A stretch of 64,000 nt of DNA from Marchantia polymorpha subsp. ruderalis (GCA_037833965.1 AP031356.1:13476501-13540500); one strand, 5' to 3'. Numbered from the stretch's first letter, positions 38,747 through 52,204 are shown. Notes: generated by a model not told the origin, from the sequence alone. Translations and numbers: made by a program.

Positions 38747-41700
38747 TCATCTAGAAAATAACGAGGGCACGTTACAAGCAGAAGCAGGATCTTGCAAACA
38801 TTTGCAGAAACTTTCTACGTCCATAGGAAGTCCCACGGTTAGTGGAAGATCTGGTGTAATTCCCACCTGCACGTAAGTAACTTCTATCAGTGACACCAGG
38901 ACTATACCAGCAAATCAATCAGATCTGAACACTTCAAAGAAATGGCTTCTTCACACTCCTGGTGTAGATAAATGTGGCACTCGCAAAACAGTTCTCTATC
39001 AAAACAGTTCTCAATCGAAATACGTTCAGGTGTTGCAGGAAATTTTAAAAGGTGGGTGAAATTCATGTTGTGGACGTTCCCTTAGCCTCGCTCATGATAA
39101 TTGTCGAGCAACTCATAAGTCCGAAATAAGGGTTGATAGACTATTATATGCTGTGGTACATACATCCACGTAAACAAGAAGAATTCTCCTGAAATCTAGC
39201 GTTGACACAATTTACCCTTTCAAAATAACCCTTGACCAAAGTGGGTAAGTTACCTTATCAATGTTGATGTGTGCTGGGGTCTCGTATCTAGCAACTGTGA
39301 CTGCCATCCCCGATCCATCTGAAAGTTGAAAAATCGACTGAATACGCCTGTACATCATGAAGTCAAGATTATAATCAAAAAACCTCTATGAAAGGTTGGA
39401 CTGTTTTTCACAAATAAATCATCATGCCTGTGTTCATGTGACTGGACAATCATTCGTATCTTCCGTTGCTTCTCAGGTTTCTAACTCTAAGAAGGGCTAT
39501 GCACTTAAATACCACAAGTAGATCACGCAAAAGCAGCAAAATAATCTGGAATTTCAGGGCATTCCAAGCCGTGAGAAGACCAGGCATATCTTTCAAGCGT
39601 CTGACTTCAGCTGGGAACTGCATAAGACTTGCTTGTTATCTTACCCCTTCCCAAACGTAGGCTCTCCCACAATCAATGCCCTCTTGTTATCCTTCAAGGC
39701 ACCAGCTAGAATCTCGCTTGCACTTGCAGTGCCCTTGTTGACCTGGAAGAAACGGGGAAAGCGCTCTTGACTACAAAAAAGATAAATAATTCATAAATCC
39801 TACAATCTAGACAAGACTTCGAAAAAAAGGGTGACAGAGTGTCACTCAGGTGAGTCTTGAGTTCCTCCCTAAAGTTAAAAATTGAAAGGGAACTACGTAC
39901 AAGCACTGTTAGAGGTTCTGTTGTAGCGATTGCATCTTCGCCGTCTGTCTCGTAGATATCTCGAACACCCATGCTGTCAGATATGTATACAATCACACCT
40001 TTATCGAGCCTGTGAAAGTATAGACATAAGCAATCATTACTAACCGCAAAAGGTGGAAGTTACAGAATGGACGTAGAACGTTGCTTGGCCACTTCTTATA
40101 CTTTTTGACATGTCGATCCTTTCTTCGTAAAGCGAGAAAAGATCTTGAAGGATTAGGCCCTCGCCGAATGAGCTGATTACTCAGTTGGTATCTTTGAGAT
40201 TGCCGCAAATTTTTCCAGGGACTGTGCACACACACTATTGTGCACAATTTTGACCTCCGTTAAGGCAAGAGCTCCTTCAGCTGAGATATCATGAGTGCTA
40301 AAAAAAGTAATAATTCAAATACATAATCACGAGACAAATTCCACTTGTCCGATATGAAAACCACATACAAATACGTCCTGCAACTCAGAAGGATGGCAAG
40401 AAACAATGCAAGAATGAAGTCATACCACATTTTTGCAATCTCGACGCCTGCCGGAAAGAGTCCACCACTGTGATTCGACGGACATGTAAGTGAGACTTTT
40501 CTTCGAACACTATTTCAAGTACAAATTTGAAGTATTTGAAATAGTATGCAACCCGAAAAGACTTTTACTAAACGAATCACGGTCGTAACAATCTGAACCA
40601 TTACCTGTTATTACGGATGTCTAGAACAAATGCTGTTGCTCCGCTCTCTCTAAGGTTTTCAATCGCGGTTCGAACAGCTCCTACAGACACAAACCAGAAC
40701 AACTATGGAAAGGACGAAGACAATTTCTTGAAAGAGAAACAATAAAATGCAATATGGAACTTCTGCACATGATGCCCGAAAGAAGTGCAACTACTTCAAA
40801 TCCTATAAGAATTCATTAGAAGAAGGCACTGAATGCAGTCACACTCGACTAGAAGTGACCTTCCACAACACGGGTTCGTCACCACTCAGCATCATCACGT
40901 GCGTTCTTATCATCACTTTCTACAGGAAGACAAACGTATATGCCGGAGAGTTTCATGCGATCTGGACCTAAAGTAGTCTGTATTGCCCAACATGTGCTCC
41001 TTTCAAAAAAGTATCTTAGGTCATAATGATCATTCAATGACGAGTCAACTGGGCACAGTGACGCTAGAAAGGCATGGCAATGGAATTCTAAGTGGACAAC
41101 AAAGCTTGATCAGATGAAATGAACTGATACTAACGAGATGAATTGGAGTTGAATGTTGAAAGACGAATATATCCTATCTTTGCTGGAACCCCGTCAGATC
41201 GAGGAATTTCACACAATTTCCACGTGACGGGATTCAAGGTGATCTTTTCCCTCCTGCAACACATGCCGTAGAGAAAAACTTGAGCGATAAGAAGTCTACA
41301 CGACGACAGAAAAAGTGAAAGGGTAATGAGCCAACAATACTGCTCAAAAGCAGGAAATATCATCAGAAGGCCATAAAACTCACGATACTGTGACTTTCTT
41401 CGGGACAGAAACCGCTTTGTTGAGCACCGTCAGTTCCACTTCAGAGTTTAAGGGACCCCTGTTATCACGAAGAAAACAAGCTGTAAATAAGAACTTGATG
41501 GACTTCATCGTCTTCACTCCTACACCAACATCTACTTAATCATCAGTTTTTCCGGAATTCCTGTTGTGAACAAACAAGTAATGAAATAGCTTACTGCAAG
41601 CGTCGTGCAGCATCATACAACCCCATCCCTTGAGTCGCTACTCCATCTATGGCCAATATAACATCACCGGGCAGAATTCCTGCCCGACCTGCAGGGCCTC

Positions 41701-43265
41701 CAGAAACCGGAGACACCACTACAAGGTCTTCCGAAGTACCCCCTGTGCTGACATCGAAGCCAACTTCTAACCCGACACCTGTTAGAGCGCCACTAGTGCC
41801 TGACTGCCTTTCACAAGCACAAAGCGGCAAATATTTGGAGCGTAAGTATCACTGATATGAAATCCAGTCGCTGACACGGGAAGTTCCAGTCTCATTCAAA
41901 AGATAATGCGAAGCCAATGCGCAGGATTCAAATACTAAGATAGTGAAAGCAACACACTTCCTGTTCCAGGCGTACCTTCAGAGCTTTGAATTTGTCAGGC
42001 TCCAAAAAACGAGTGAACGGATCATCCAGGGTTGCGAGCATCTTCCTTATTGCAGCATCTAGTGGGTTTGTACCAATGATATATGTCAAAGGTAAAATAT
42101 ATATAAACAAGGTCTCAGAAGTTTGTTGAACTGAGTTTGTAATGACAAACAAAACTTCTGGGAGCGGCTAGAATTCCTCGCGACTTCAATCCAGCCCTCT
42201 GACACATGAGCAACGAGAGTAACCGGCAAGTCTCAGGGAGTCTTACATCCAAAACTGAGACCAAGGTTATACGTACAAGTCTCTTCACGTGTTTTCATCG
42301 GCTCGCGACGGAGGACATCTTCACGATACCGGAACCAACTTTGTCCATTGAAAGACTTATCGACATAAGCCCTGTCAACCGTCCGCCAAGCCTCCAAAAA
42401 CAGCAGATTCTCTTCGGTAAGAGCATCTGAACAAAACTCAACTTCAGTCAAGTGTGATTCATTCATAGACGCTATGTAAAAGCTAAGTCTGCTAAGTAAG
42501 AGTCTGCTAAGCTGGGACTTTTTATGCTATCGACATTCAAGTTCATTGACAACAAGCATTTTCAAACCTAAGAATCGCGTACTCAAGCGCTTAAAGAGTC
42601 CAATTTTCTTAAGCGCAACTGAAATGCATCAACTATTTCACTCAGATGTGAACCGAGTTGTCGAACATGTAATGTGGGACTGCAAGGTGGTGAATAGAAA
42701 TTTCTAACTTGCTGCTGACTGCGGTTTTCCAAATTGTATCACCTGCTGTCCAATTATCAAGGAGAGGTGGATGCTGAAAATATCACAAATTCGAATTCAA
42801 GGAATCGTGGGGGAAGGCAAGTAGAAGATGATTACACGTAGGTTGCAGAGCATAAGGTGCCAAAGCGCAGGTCGTTGGCCCGCTGACAATGAGAAGGGCA
42901 ATAAAAGCCGAGCCTATAAGAAAAATCAGCCCTCTCCTCTTCGCAATTGGAAGCCATTGAGAGTGTAGCTTTTGCTCATTAGCTCTCGTCACTACATTTT
43001 CAGCAACACTGGTGCCCCTAAACAACGGCGACCAAAAAAAGTTCGACCTCCCTAAATTCTTCAGTTTCTGGCTGACCACCCGCTTCAAAAAGAGTCCTTG
43101 TCTCTTCAGAAAAATCAATTCACCATCAAAACCAGCCGTAATTCTATCTTGAGATTTCAAAAAACATCTAATAGTACAAAGCTCTAATCCTCTTCTCCCC
43201 GTAACCCCACCAAGCTTGCAATTCGCCGTTCCTAGCGGCTTCCAGGATGAGGAAGTCATCGCCAT
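38747..43265 (-). CDS. CTPA: Carboxyl-terminal processing protease CtpA (photosystem II D1 processing), chloroplast lumen
   Basis: Twelve exons join in phase to 534 residues: 43265-42836, 42426-42277, 42058-41976, 41803-41595, 41458-41384, 41253-41135, 40680-40605, 40467-40426, 40009-39901, 39742-39645, 39347-39254 and 38866-38747. The start is the first ATG; the open frame upstream begins only with TTG. Residues 1-136 form a stromal transit peptide plus a thylakoid-transfer signal (Arg pair at 110-111, hydrophobic 112-129, cleavage after C-A-L-A at 136). A PDZ domain follows (about 230-300, from TGVGLEVGF), then the S41 protease core. The catalytic Ser is S438 in KGTASASEI and the Lys is K463 in PTFGKG, 25 residues apart as in known D1 proteases. 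The enzyme trims the D1 C-terminus so that the manganese cluster can assemble. All key residues are intact. Confidence 0.95.
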
Positions 43266-44160
43266 TGTCGTTTCAATTTTTCTTCCTTCGCCACAGGAGC
43301 GGGAGAAATCCCCGAAAAACCTCAGCACACCGAACAAGTTTAAGTAATGGATAATTCTCCCATTGAATCGACGACTAGCTCACAATCATGCACCCACACA
43401 ATTTTAAAACACTGGCGCACAGCTGAGGCTCCATTGCCAGCATCCACTTCCTGCGCCAGTCCGAACTTTCAAGAACAAGAACGAAGCGTGGAGCGTAGCG
43501 GACGACGAGTGAGAGCGTCTGTGGTACAAGAGATAAATCCACCGTCGTCGAATCCGAGTTCTGGCTCCTCCGTCCGTCGGGACCGTCGCAGAGAGGACGC
43601 CCGCAGTCACTCTTTGGATCCTTCATCCACAATCGACAGCTCCACCGTCCTCTGAGTCTCTGACGGAGTCCCCTTCCCGTCCTGGATCCTCAACTCGTAG
43701 CCGGGTTTCACATGAACCAAAAAAGGCCCGACCCCGTGCTTCCGAATACGACTGTCGTTGTTCGGCATGTACGTGCTTTCCTGAGGACGGTCTACAATAC
43801 AGAACGTACAGATTCGGACACCTGATTCGGCTGAGAACCGATCGTGGTGTAAGTCACCGGAGATGCTCCCGGGGAGCAACGTAATACTGTGCGCGACTCT
43901 CCGTATTCGTGTATCTCTCTCCGACAGACTCAGCCCTACAGCGAGGGTTTACGCTGTCCAGTCTTCTGTTCCCGTGTAAAACAAGGAGTTTCTACATTTT
44001 CCTCTTCGTTGTCATCTCACACCATGGACCGATCATATCGTGCAGTACTTTGAGTGAGTGTGTGTGTGAGCCATAAGGCGATGCAGCCCGAAGGCTAAAA
44101 TTTCAGAGACAAGAAATGAACCCAAGGAATAGCGCGTGATGAAACACCGTCTATTCTTTG
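43266..44160. other. Promoter and leader region of CtpA
   Basis: More GC-rich than the DNA beyond it. Overlapping frames of 60-100 codons exist on both strands (for example minus 43607-43879), but none resembles a known protein. Most likely regulatory and leader sequence. Confidence 0.45.
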
Positions 44161-46690
44161 GGTTCTTTCGTACAAAAAGAAAGGAAAGAAACAAAATGAA
44201 TTACTGTTGGAAATGCAAAATGTTCAGAGGAACATAATGTGAATCTTGTGCTTTGGAGTAAATGCTAATGTAATAAAAAACGCTCTCACCTCGACTTTGT
44301 TTCTCAGTTCAGGTATACTGAGAAAATGATTTGTTGAAAGTTTATGACCATTTTTATTTTGTGTCGCCGTAATCGTCTAGTCCGAGAACATTCATTCTAA
44401 TAGGTGATACTCAATTTATCATGGCTTGGTGTGTGTGAAAAGAGATTCCTCCATATTAATTCGTTTGAAATAAGATATACATTCACAAAATAAGATCTAC
44501 AGTTAGTATGATCGTATCATCATTACATCGAATTTTAAGAAAGAATGAAAACCTAGGGTTTACCAATAGCTTTAAACTCGATGATACAAATAAACTATGT
44601 TCCAAGTTGTGTTGCTGTCTAGTGATAAATTCAAGCCAGCTTCTGTTGAATAATTTATGAATGTTTTGCATAGTGTGTGATATGTAGAATGATTTGTCAG
44701 TGAACGCATTACCCGCACTCTAATGGGCTAAGAAAATTGTGGAAAAAGGTTTGTTCAATACATGATATATCATTGTTTGTGGTGTTATGCTGAAACCCAT
44801 CTATAATATATACCATGTTCATTTATTTGGCTATTGCAGGTGTTGAAAGTCTAGAATGTCTTAAAGTAAAGAAGGCCAATATATTAAAATGTATGAGGAT
44901 TTTCCTCTTGAATGAAAAAAATATCATCGTGATCCAATCGTAATGACCATTATATCATAACAGGCAGTCGACCAAAACTTAGAAACATCTAAAGTTTTTA
45001 TATAACGCGACCTTCTAACTTCTAAAAGAAGTGTGATAAATGGTAATGTTATTATTAAAATCCTCCTATTGATTTTTTCTGTAAATGAGTGATTCTAGCC
45101 TATTTGAACAAGAAGAATGATGTAGCTAAATTCTAATTCCTATGACTAGTCACAGGCGAGACATACTATATCAAGGGATGAACTAGAGTGATTTTACCAA
45201 AAAACATTATTCTCCGTAATTATGAATTAATATACATATTTGGAAAAATTTTCTTTGATTGCATTAGTTGTAATTTTTTCTAATTAAAATTTAATATTTT
45301 ATTATCTAATAGCTTGCAAGTGACTGGAAGTTATTTTAATCTAGAAAATCAAAATTATCAAATGCATTGATCCAATTCATTGACATATATTGTTTATTGT
45401 ATGTCAAAACATACAACAAATATGTCAAAATGTTGACATTAATTGGATCTATGTGGCCGTTGAAAACTATCATTTAATGGCTTTCAAACGAATAAATACT
45501 ATTTGAGTCTAAAAACTAAACTATTTAATGCATATTTTATATTAATAACTTAAATTGAATATCATGAAAATATAATATATTAAAAATACAAATTAATAAA
45601 TATATTTAAATAGACCATGGATTTAGTATAGAAAATAAAATAAGTTATAATAATAATAATAATTCATTTAATAATATACAAAAAATTGATGAATAGAGTG
45701 TTTATTTTTTTTCCTTTCATGTGGCAACACAATTTTTTATATTTTATATAGAAGTAATGACATTAATGACATATATGAATTGCATGATGAAATTTTTTAT
45801 GTAATTTTATTATTTTAAAAATTAATTCATATTCATAAATGAATATATTTAAAATTCACTAATGACAAATAAATTTGATTTTAATTCTGTTAGGAAGATA
45901 ATATATCAAAGCAATGAGCTATTTGTACATTTTCTAATTGCAGTGATGTAATATATGTTCAGCAGTTCCACACATCAGCAATGCATACTCAAATTTCAGT
46001 TTGTATTGATGAAGACATTGAAAATGTTGACTATATTAAGAAAAATAGATTACAGAATTATATTAGAGAATACTATGAACGATAGAAAATTTGAATTACA
46101 TGCTTCAGATTCTTGATGAATTATTGATTCCATGTTCAATCAAATATTTTATTGTTAAACAATTTTATCCACAATGATTTAATGATTGTAAATATTTTTA
46201 TGACAATTTTATTCAAATTTTTTCATATTGAAACATAATTCTTGCAGATTAAATATCGCGTTATTAAATTTATATTAATCTTTTGAAATCTTGAGATATA
46301 TTTTATTAATCACTCATTTTTTATATTATAGTTATTCAAATCGGATAATTCCACGAGGTAATGTGCAGCTTTTTTTCTCATACCCTCAATTCTTATAATT
46401 TCTGTCTTTCTCTAATACTACAGTAGATACTTTTTATAGTGTTATATATTTAATTATCTTATGGATCTACAATCAAGTAAGTATGAAAGATTATTTCACA
46501 TGTAAAAACAAAATAACACCTGAACATCATCATGCTTGTTGCATGATTAAAACTTAATCTTAATACTCGTTTAGTATAGATATGATATAATTTGTGTTAT
46601 AAATCAAGTCTATTAACTTAGAATTTTATTACCTTTGATGCTTACTAATTCACTTCAAATCACATCTGTTTTATATATGCCAATATAAAA
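44161..46690. other. AT-rich intergenic DNA
   Basis: No gene, RNA or intact element supported. Confidence 0.55.
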
Positions 46691-46813
46691 CAGACGCATA
46701 CAGTGAAAGTAAGTCGGAAAACCGGTACATTTACTCAAAAAAGAAAAATGGCCACGCGACGAGGAAACTCGTCGTTCAATAAACTGTCAACGTACGAGAG
46801 CCAAAGGCCCTGC

Positions 46814-46827
46814 AAACCCTAACCCTA
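46814..46827. promoter_or_regulatory. Telo-box / two-unit interstitial telomere motif
   Basis: AAACCCTAACCCTA is two units of the plant telomere repeat. In plant promoters this motif (telo-box) is bound by Myb/TRB-type proteins. Here it sits in a short GC-richer island at 46.70-46.83 kb with no clear gene next to it. Confidence 0.4.
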
Positions 46828-47064
46828 CAAAAAACCATCCGACTTGACAAGTTGAGACAAAATGAAAATTTTCGTTTTATGATTGTTAAATTAGCTAGTA
46901 CATCCTAAAGACTTCTCCGTGATCGGCCACTAAATCAAATGTGATTAGCTCTGTTAGAATTACCAGATGTGTAATACACAACGAAGTTAGTGAACCTCGT
47001 CCAAATCATCACTTGCATATGATTAACTCTCATTTGCTTCTAGGATCGTAGACTTTGTGTGTGA

Positions 47065-47172
47065 CGTGCAATGTGCCACCTCCGCGTAATTATTCCATCT
47101 AACCTTGACACACTTGTTTGCAATCTGCCACCTACGCGTAAGTATTCCATCGAACCTTGACATAGTTGTTGA
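47065..47172. repeat. Tandem duplication, 52-bp unit, two copies
   Basis: GCCACCTCCGCGTAATTATT at 47075 recurs as GCCACCTACGCGTAAGTATT at 47127, and both run on through CGAACCTTGACA-like sequence with a few substitutions. Confidence 0.8.
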
Positions 47173-47698
47173 TCTATCGCATGTTTCTAGCGTTAAAGCT
47201 GGTAAGTTAGCAAGAATGATGGGAACAGCCATCAAGTGGCAGAGGGATGAAACCAACGGGCAGGATGGGGCTAGGGTCCAGTAGCATCACAATGGGAAAT
47301 ATGAGAATGAAACCGCGAACACTCCGTTGGATTCTCATCCATCCTGATGGATCCATGGAATCACATTTTCCGCAACGCAGTCGACTCCCAAATATGTACG
47401 CTGTCCCATGTCTCTCTTTACCTACGGCCGCGATTGGCGAAGGCGGTGGGATGGAGCGTGGCGATTCGACCGCGGCCGACTCAGGGTTAACTTTGTAAAC
47501 CGAGTTCGCGCATGTGACTTTATAGCTGTACAGCAATTATAAAGAGCAAGACCATGCATCGAGATGCGTCCAGGAAGGGCGTCAAATGTTCCCCATCCGA
47601 GAACGACTGGCTTCTCCCGCAGCTCACATAACAAGAACAGCGGAACCAAATGAGTCCCGTATGGGTCGACAAACATAATATAACGATATATTGATTGC

Positions 47699-47722
47699 GG
47701 CCAGCCAGCCAGCCAGCCAGCC
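47699..47722. repeat. CCAG tetranucleotide microsatellite
   Basis: About six CCAG units, in the GC-rich region upstream of the TM9SF gene. Confidence 0.9.
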
Positions 47723-47759
47723 TGGTGAAGTCTACGCCGCTACGCGCGTCGTCTAGTAC

Positions 47760-49565
47760 AATACTCGGCCTCACGGACAAGGGCAGGAGCGGGAGGGTAG
47801 GAGCGGGAGGGTCGAAGAAACTGGATGGTTACGTGGCACGATGAATCGTGGCGACAGACTGCGAATTTCGCGTCGTGCCGCGAGTCGCGAACACGGGTCG
47901 ACGAACCGATCCAGCCAGTCAGCTACGAGGTTTAGAAATAACGCTGCCTACCGAGAGCCCATTCCGACCACCGTTCGGCAGCCAATCAGCGCAAACCTGT
48001 GCGCGATTCAGGCTGACTGGGCAGCCTGAGTCCAGGTCGCGCGCCAATCAGAGAAGAATCCACATAGGCAAGACGCACACGTCGTCTGTCGGCTGTTGCA
48101 CAGCTGGAAGGATCCCCATGAACAAGGAGCAAGTCCCTTGCATCGAGCGGAAGCAGTGTCGACCTGTCGAAAACGCCTCGATCTGCCTCCTTCCGTTAAC
48201 CAAGACAGAGATCATTCGACTTGTGTCGACCACATCCAACCCAGCCAGTGCTGCGCTGGACTGCAGTACCTTCAAAACCGCGAGCTCTGCAGACTCAGGA
48301 TTTTCCGAATTCCGAAATCGACGGGCGAACGGTCACACTCGCACGCGCAAGATCAATCGGAAGGCAGTCGTCGTAGATGTGGAATATGTTCGCATGTACA
48401 TTCTACGGAGCTGTGAGCAACTGGCGCGGAGTCGTACTGTAACGCAGTGGAGGTCTTCGCGTTACTGTAGTTCAACCGGCTTCAACCTTTTTTTCTCCGC
48501 GTTCTTTGCCGAGACCTGTTCTTTGAACCGCGACGGGAAGTCGGTCACCACGGAGGGCGAACTGCGTCGAGAGCACGGACCTAGACGGCGACCTCGGTTG
48601 CTGGTGGCCGATGAACCCACACCTGGAAGCGCGCCTCGGACGCTCGCTCGGGGGGGTCGGCGGATCCATGATCGTGAGGGGACGGCGAGTGGAGGAACGG
48701 CGAGGGAGAATCGGGAAATTGGAGCTGCGAGTATTTTCTTGACGAGGAGGCGATGCGAGAATATTTCGAGGAGGCAGGACGAGCAGCATAGGTAGCGCAG
48801 CGCGGCCCAGCTAGACGCAGAAGCGAGCGAGCAAGGGAGCGGGTGCCTGCATCGCATCGAGCGAGGTGCGCAGCAGGCGGGACGAGGAGGAGGAGGAGGT
48901 GTGCCAGACACGAGAGGAGGAGCAGAGTTTCGCGAGACGGAGCGGAAGCCGATGCAGACGACGACGGACCAGCTGGGCTTGCAGCTGAGCTCTTATCGGT
49001 CGTTGCTTTAGGTCATTTGCCCCTGCAGGTGCGAGCATTCCTCATCGCCTCTTTCCTCTCTGATTTCTGTGATTGCGACAGGCGTCGAGGTTGCGGTGTA
49101 GATCTGCATCTTTCGACGCTCGTTGCGGCGAAGGTTTCTTTCCGCTGAGCGTTTGTGTCCGGCTCTGGAATGCACCGTGGCCGCCGGAGAGTTGGGAGTT
49201 CTTCCTGCGGATGGGTCTTTTGTCGATCGTTTGTCCGCGAGCTGAAGGTTTGGTTGGCTTGGTTGGATTAGGCGAGGCCAGTGAGTCGGGATCGTTTGTT
49301 TTCTGAGCAGAAGGTTTTGTTGTGGTTGGTTTTGCTAGGTTTGTACTGGAAGGTAGATAACTGAAAAGAACGTGGTCTCAAGACACGCCGATATCATTGC
49401 CAAGGTTAGATCTGGAGAGGGAAGCGCTCTTTCAGGGACGAAACTCTGGAGCCTAGGTCGGGAAGCTCCATGATGTGCAGATCGAGCCGTTTCTCAGCCC
49501 AGTAGTGAATCACATTTCCTCTTCGTTTTGACCTGAAACCCTCGATTGGTCTCTTGTTTCTCAAG
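47760..49565 (+). promoter_or_regulatory. GC-rich promoter and 5' leader region of the TM9SF gene
   Basis: Composition rises sharply to GC-rich with GGGAGCGGGAGG-type and GAGGAGGAG runs, unlike the AT-rich DNA at 44-46.7 kb. Long frames on both strands here are expected from GC-richness and do not resemble proteins. A 19-codon upstream frame with its own ATG lies at 48952-49011. A spliced leader is possible, but no donor/acceptor pair can be fixed. Confidence 0.45.
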
Positions 49566-51563
49566 ATGGGTAAGCCTGTGCCGTCAGGCACGCTCAGGCT
49601 CTATGCCGTGATTGGCATTGTATGCTGTCTCGGCCTCTTCGCTCCTCGAATAGTGCATGGATTCTATCTACCCGGAAGCTACATGCACCCGTACGGCGAC
49701 GGGGACTCTATCTCGGTGAAAGTGAATTCTTTGACATCGATCGACACGGAACTTCCCTTCGGCTACTACACTCTTCCCTTCTGCCAGCCCGAGCAAGGAG
49801 TGAAACAGGTTACAGAGAATCTTGGAGAGCTCCTGATGGGGGATAGAATTGAGAATTCGCCGTACATCTTCAAAATGAATGTAAATCAGTCCAGCCTGAT
49901 GCTGTGTCTGGGACATGCACTTGATGACAATGAAGTTAAGCACTTCAGGCAGAGAATTGATGACTATTATCAGATCAATCTCATCCTGGACAATCTGCCA
50001 GTCACCAGGTACACTAAGCCCAAAGACTCGGAGCTTGTCCTCCGGTGGACCGGTTTCCCGATTGGGTTCTCGATCGACAAGAAGTACTATATCTACAATC
50101 ACCTCAAATTCAAGGTACTCGTTCACGAGTACGAAGACGCAGGTATCGGTCAAGTCATGGGTACGGGGGATGGAATTGACACTTTTCCAACGGAGAACGG
50201 TGGCAAGAAGTCTGGTTCCCTGATTGTGGGATTCGAGGTGATTCCTTGCAGCGTCACACATCCAGATCCAAGGGATGCACAGGTCGGGAATTACGGAACT
50301 CTTGCCCCTATCAGTTGCGGTACAGACTCAGACACCCCTTACCAGGAAATCAAAGTCGGTCAAAGCATCGTGTACTCGTACGATGTCACCTTCGTGAAAA
50401 GCGAAATCAGATGGCCCAGTCGTTGGGACGCATTCTTGAAGATGGAAGGTGCCAGAGTACACTGGTTCTCGATCTTGAACTCCCTTATGGTGATTTCATT
50501 CCTGGCCGGTATTGTGTTCGTTATCTTCTTGAGAACCGTGCGTAGGGATTTGACGAAGTACGAGGAGCTGGACAAGGAGGCCCAGGCTCAGATGACCGAG
50601 GAGCTCTCCGGTTGGAAGTTAGTCGTCGGAGATGTTTTTCGCGCTCCCGCACACACTTCTTTGCTCTGTGTAATGGTTGGTGACGGAGTGCAGATTACTG
50701 GAATGGCAATCGTCACCATACTCTTTGCTGCTTTCGGGTTCATGTCTCCTGCTTCAAGGGGCATGCTTCTTACTGGAATGGTTCTCCTCTACCTGTTTTT
50801 GGGTATTGCTGCCGGTTACGTGGCATCCAGATTATGGCGCACCTTGAAGGGGGATCCCAAGGGCTGGAGATCGATATCTTGGAAGGTTGCTTGTTTCTTC
50901 CCTGGAATTACCTTCTCAGTTCTTACTGTGCTCAACTCCCTTCTATGGGCTTACGGCAGCACCGGAGCAATCCCCATCTCACTCTTCTTTATTTTGTTGG
51001 CACTTTGGTTCTGCATCTCCGTGCCTTTGACCCTCTTGGGAGGATTCCTCGGCGCAAGAGCGGAGCAGATTCAGTACCCTGTCCGCACCAACCAGATTCC
51101 CCGCGAAGTCCCACTACAAAAGTACCCGTCATGGCTTCTGGTTCTCGGAGCCGGGACCCTGCCTTTCGGAACACTCTTCATCGAGCTTTTCTTCATTATG
51201 TCCAGCATCTGGATGGGAAGAGTTTACTACGTGTTTGGGTTCTTGTTCGTCGTATTGGTCTTGCTTGTCATCGTGTGCGCAGAAGTCTCGGTTGTGCTCA
51301 CCTACATGCATCTTTGTGTGGAGGATTGGCGTTGGTGGTGGAAATCATTTTTCGCCTCCGGCTCGGTTGCAGTATACGTTTTCCTCTACTCTATCAACTA
51401 TCTACTTTTCGACCTGCATGTTAACGGCACGGTGTCTGCAGTTCTGTACATTGGATACTCTTTGCTCATGGCGTTGGCGATCATGCTTGCAACAGGAACC
51501 ATTGGCTTCCTTGCATCATTCTACTTCGTGCATTACCTCTTTTCTTCAGTCAAACTTGATTAA
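49566..51563 (+). CDS. TMN: Transmembrane 9 superfamily (TM9SF/endomembrane protein 70) member, intronless
   Basis: The 665-residue frame starts at ATG 49566; the open frame begins four codons earlier with TTG. A signal peptide (about 1-32, ending IVHG) precedes FYLPGSYMHPYGDGDSISVK, the conserved start of mature TM9SF proteins. The large lumenal domain contains LPFGYYTLPFCQP and SYDVTFVKSEIRWPSRWDAF. Nine hydrophobic helices fill the C-terminal half from about residue 290. The protein ends SSVKLD, matching the KXD/E Golgi-retention and COPI-binding motif of plant TMN proteins. Roles known for the family are in Golgi/endosome organisation and cargo sorting. The whole gene is uninterrupted by introns, as often seen in this plant family. 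It looks intact. Confidence 0.96.
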   Translation: MGKPVPSGTLRLYAVIGIVCCLGLFAPRIVHGFYLPGSYMHPYGDGDSISVKVNSLTSIDTELPFGYYTLPFCQPEQGVKQVTENLGELLMGDRIENSPYIFKMNVNQSSLMLCLGHALDDNEVKHFRQRIDDYYQINLILDNLPVTRYTKPKDSELVLRWTGFPIGFSIDKKYYIYNHLKFKVLVHEYEDAGIGQVMGTGDGIDTFPTENGGKKSGSLIVGFEVIPCSVTHPDPRDAQVGNYGTLAPISCGTDSDTPYQEIKVGQSIVYSYDVTFVKSEIRWPSRWDAFLKMEGARVHWFSILNSLMVISFLAGIVFVIFLRTVRRDLTKYEELDKEAQAQMTEELSGWKLVVGDVFRAPAHTSLLCVMVGDGVQITGMAIVTILFAAFGFMSPASRGMLLTGMVLLYLFLGIAAGYVASRLWRTLKGDPKGWRSISWKVACFFPGITFSVLTVLNSLLWAYGSTGAIPISLFFILLALWFCISVPLTLLGGFLGARAEQIQYPVRTNQIPREVPLQKYPSWLLVLGAGTLPFGTLFIELFFIMSSIWMGRVYYVFGFLFVVLVLLVIVCAEVSVVLTYMHLCVEDWRWWWKSFFASGSVAVYVFLYSINYLLFDLHVNGTVSAVLYIGYSLLMALAIMLATGTIGFLASFYFVHYLFSSVKLD

Positions 51564-52195
51564 GGTCCACCTTTGGAGATATAAAACCTTTTCTTTACTG
51601 CAAACGTGAGGACTAAGCTTATGAGGTAGAGAGGCCACCTCTCTAGGGAAAAAAACTTCATTTCAAGTGCTCCTCGTAACTCGCAAGGGCATAGGTATAG
51701 GGCTTATCAGGAAATTTTAAGGAACCTAGGTGACAGCGTCCATGGCAGAGCTGGAAGAGTGTTAGAAACTCTTCTCTGTAACATGAGTTTCGCAGGTTAG
51801 TACCAGTATGGTTTGTCATGCTGTCAATTTTTTCAAGGTCTATGAACACCTTCCACTATTTTATTTCCAAATGTGCAGGCTTTTCTCTGTTGGTTGGATC
51901 TCGTCGGTCAACTTGGAGATCATAGACAGATCTCTTTGTAATCTATGTACTGCTCATCTGTCCCATGAGTGGAATGGCTTGTTAAGTGGCGAGTTTTTTG
52001 ATGACACTATTACACTGTTTTGATTGCAATCTATTGGCACATCTCCGCAATCCTACAGCCGGTCTCCTCGGCGCCTTTCAGATACCACTGTTCTTCTACC
52101 CCGTGGCAATCCACTGACGAGAGATTTCATGCACTCACTATTACAGCTCATACATCATAGGTCTCAGTGTTTCAAACGTCTTGATTTATCTTACT
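51564..52195. other. 3' flank of the TM9SF gene
   Basis: Probable 3' untranslated sequence followed by DNA with only short frames. No feature supported. Confidence 0.5.
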
Positions 52196-52204
52196 TGTAA
52201 TATA

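Noticed and set aside
43347..43879. Overlapping 68-102 codon frames upstream of CtpA
   Set aside because: Both strands are open over the same bases and none matches a family; likely promoter/leader.
47207..47536. 109-codon minus-strand frame
   Set aside because: No family match and no supporting splice or context signal; GC-richer composition explains it.
48118..48795. 225-codon plus-strand frame starting at an ATG upstream of the TM9SF gene
   Set aside because: It lies in GC-rich DNA where long frames are common by chance. Overlapping frames on the minus strand are just as long, and the sequence (Arg/Ser/Thr-rich) resembles no family.
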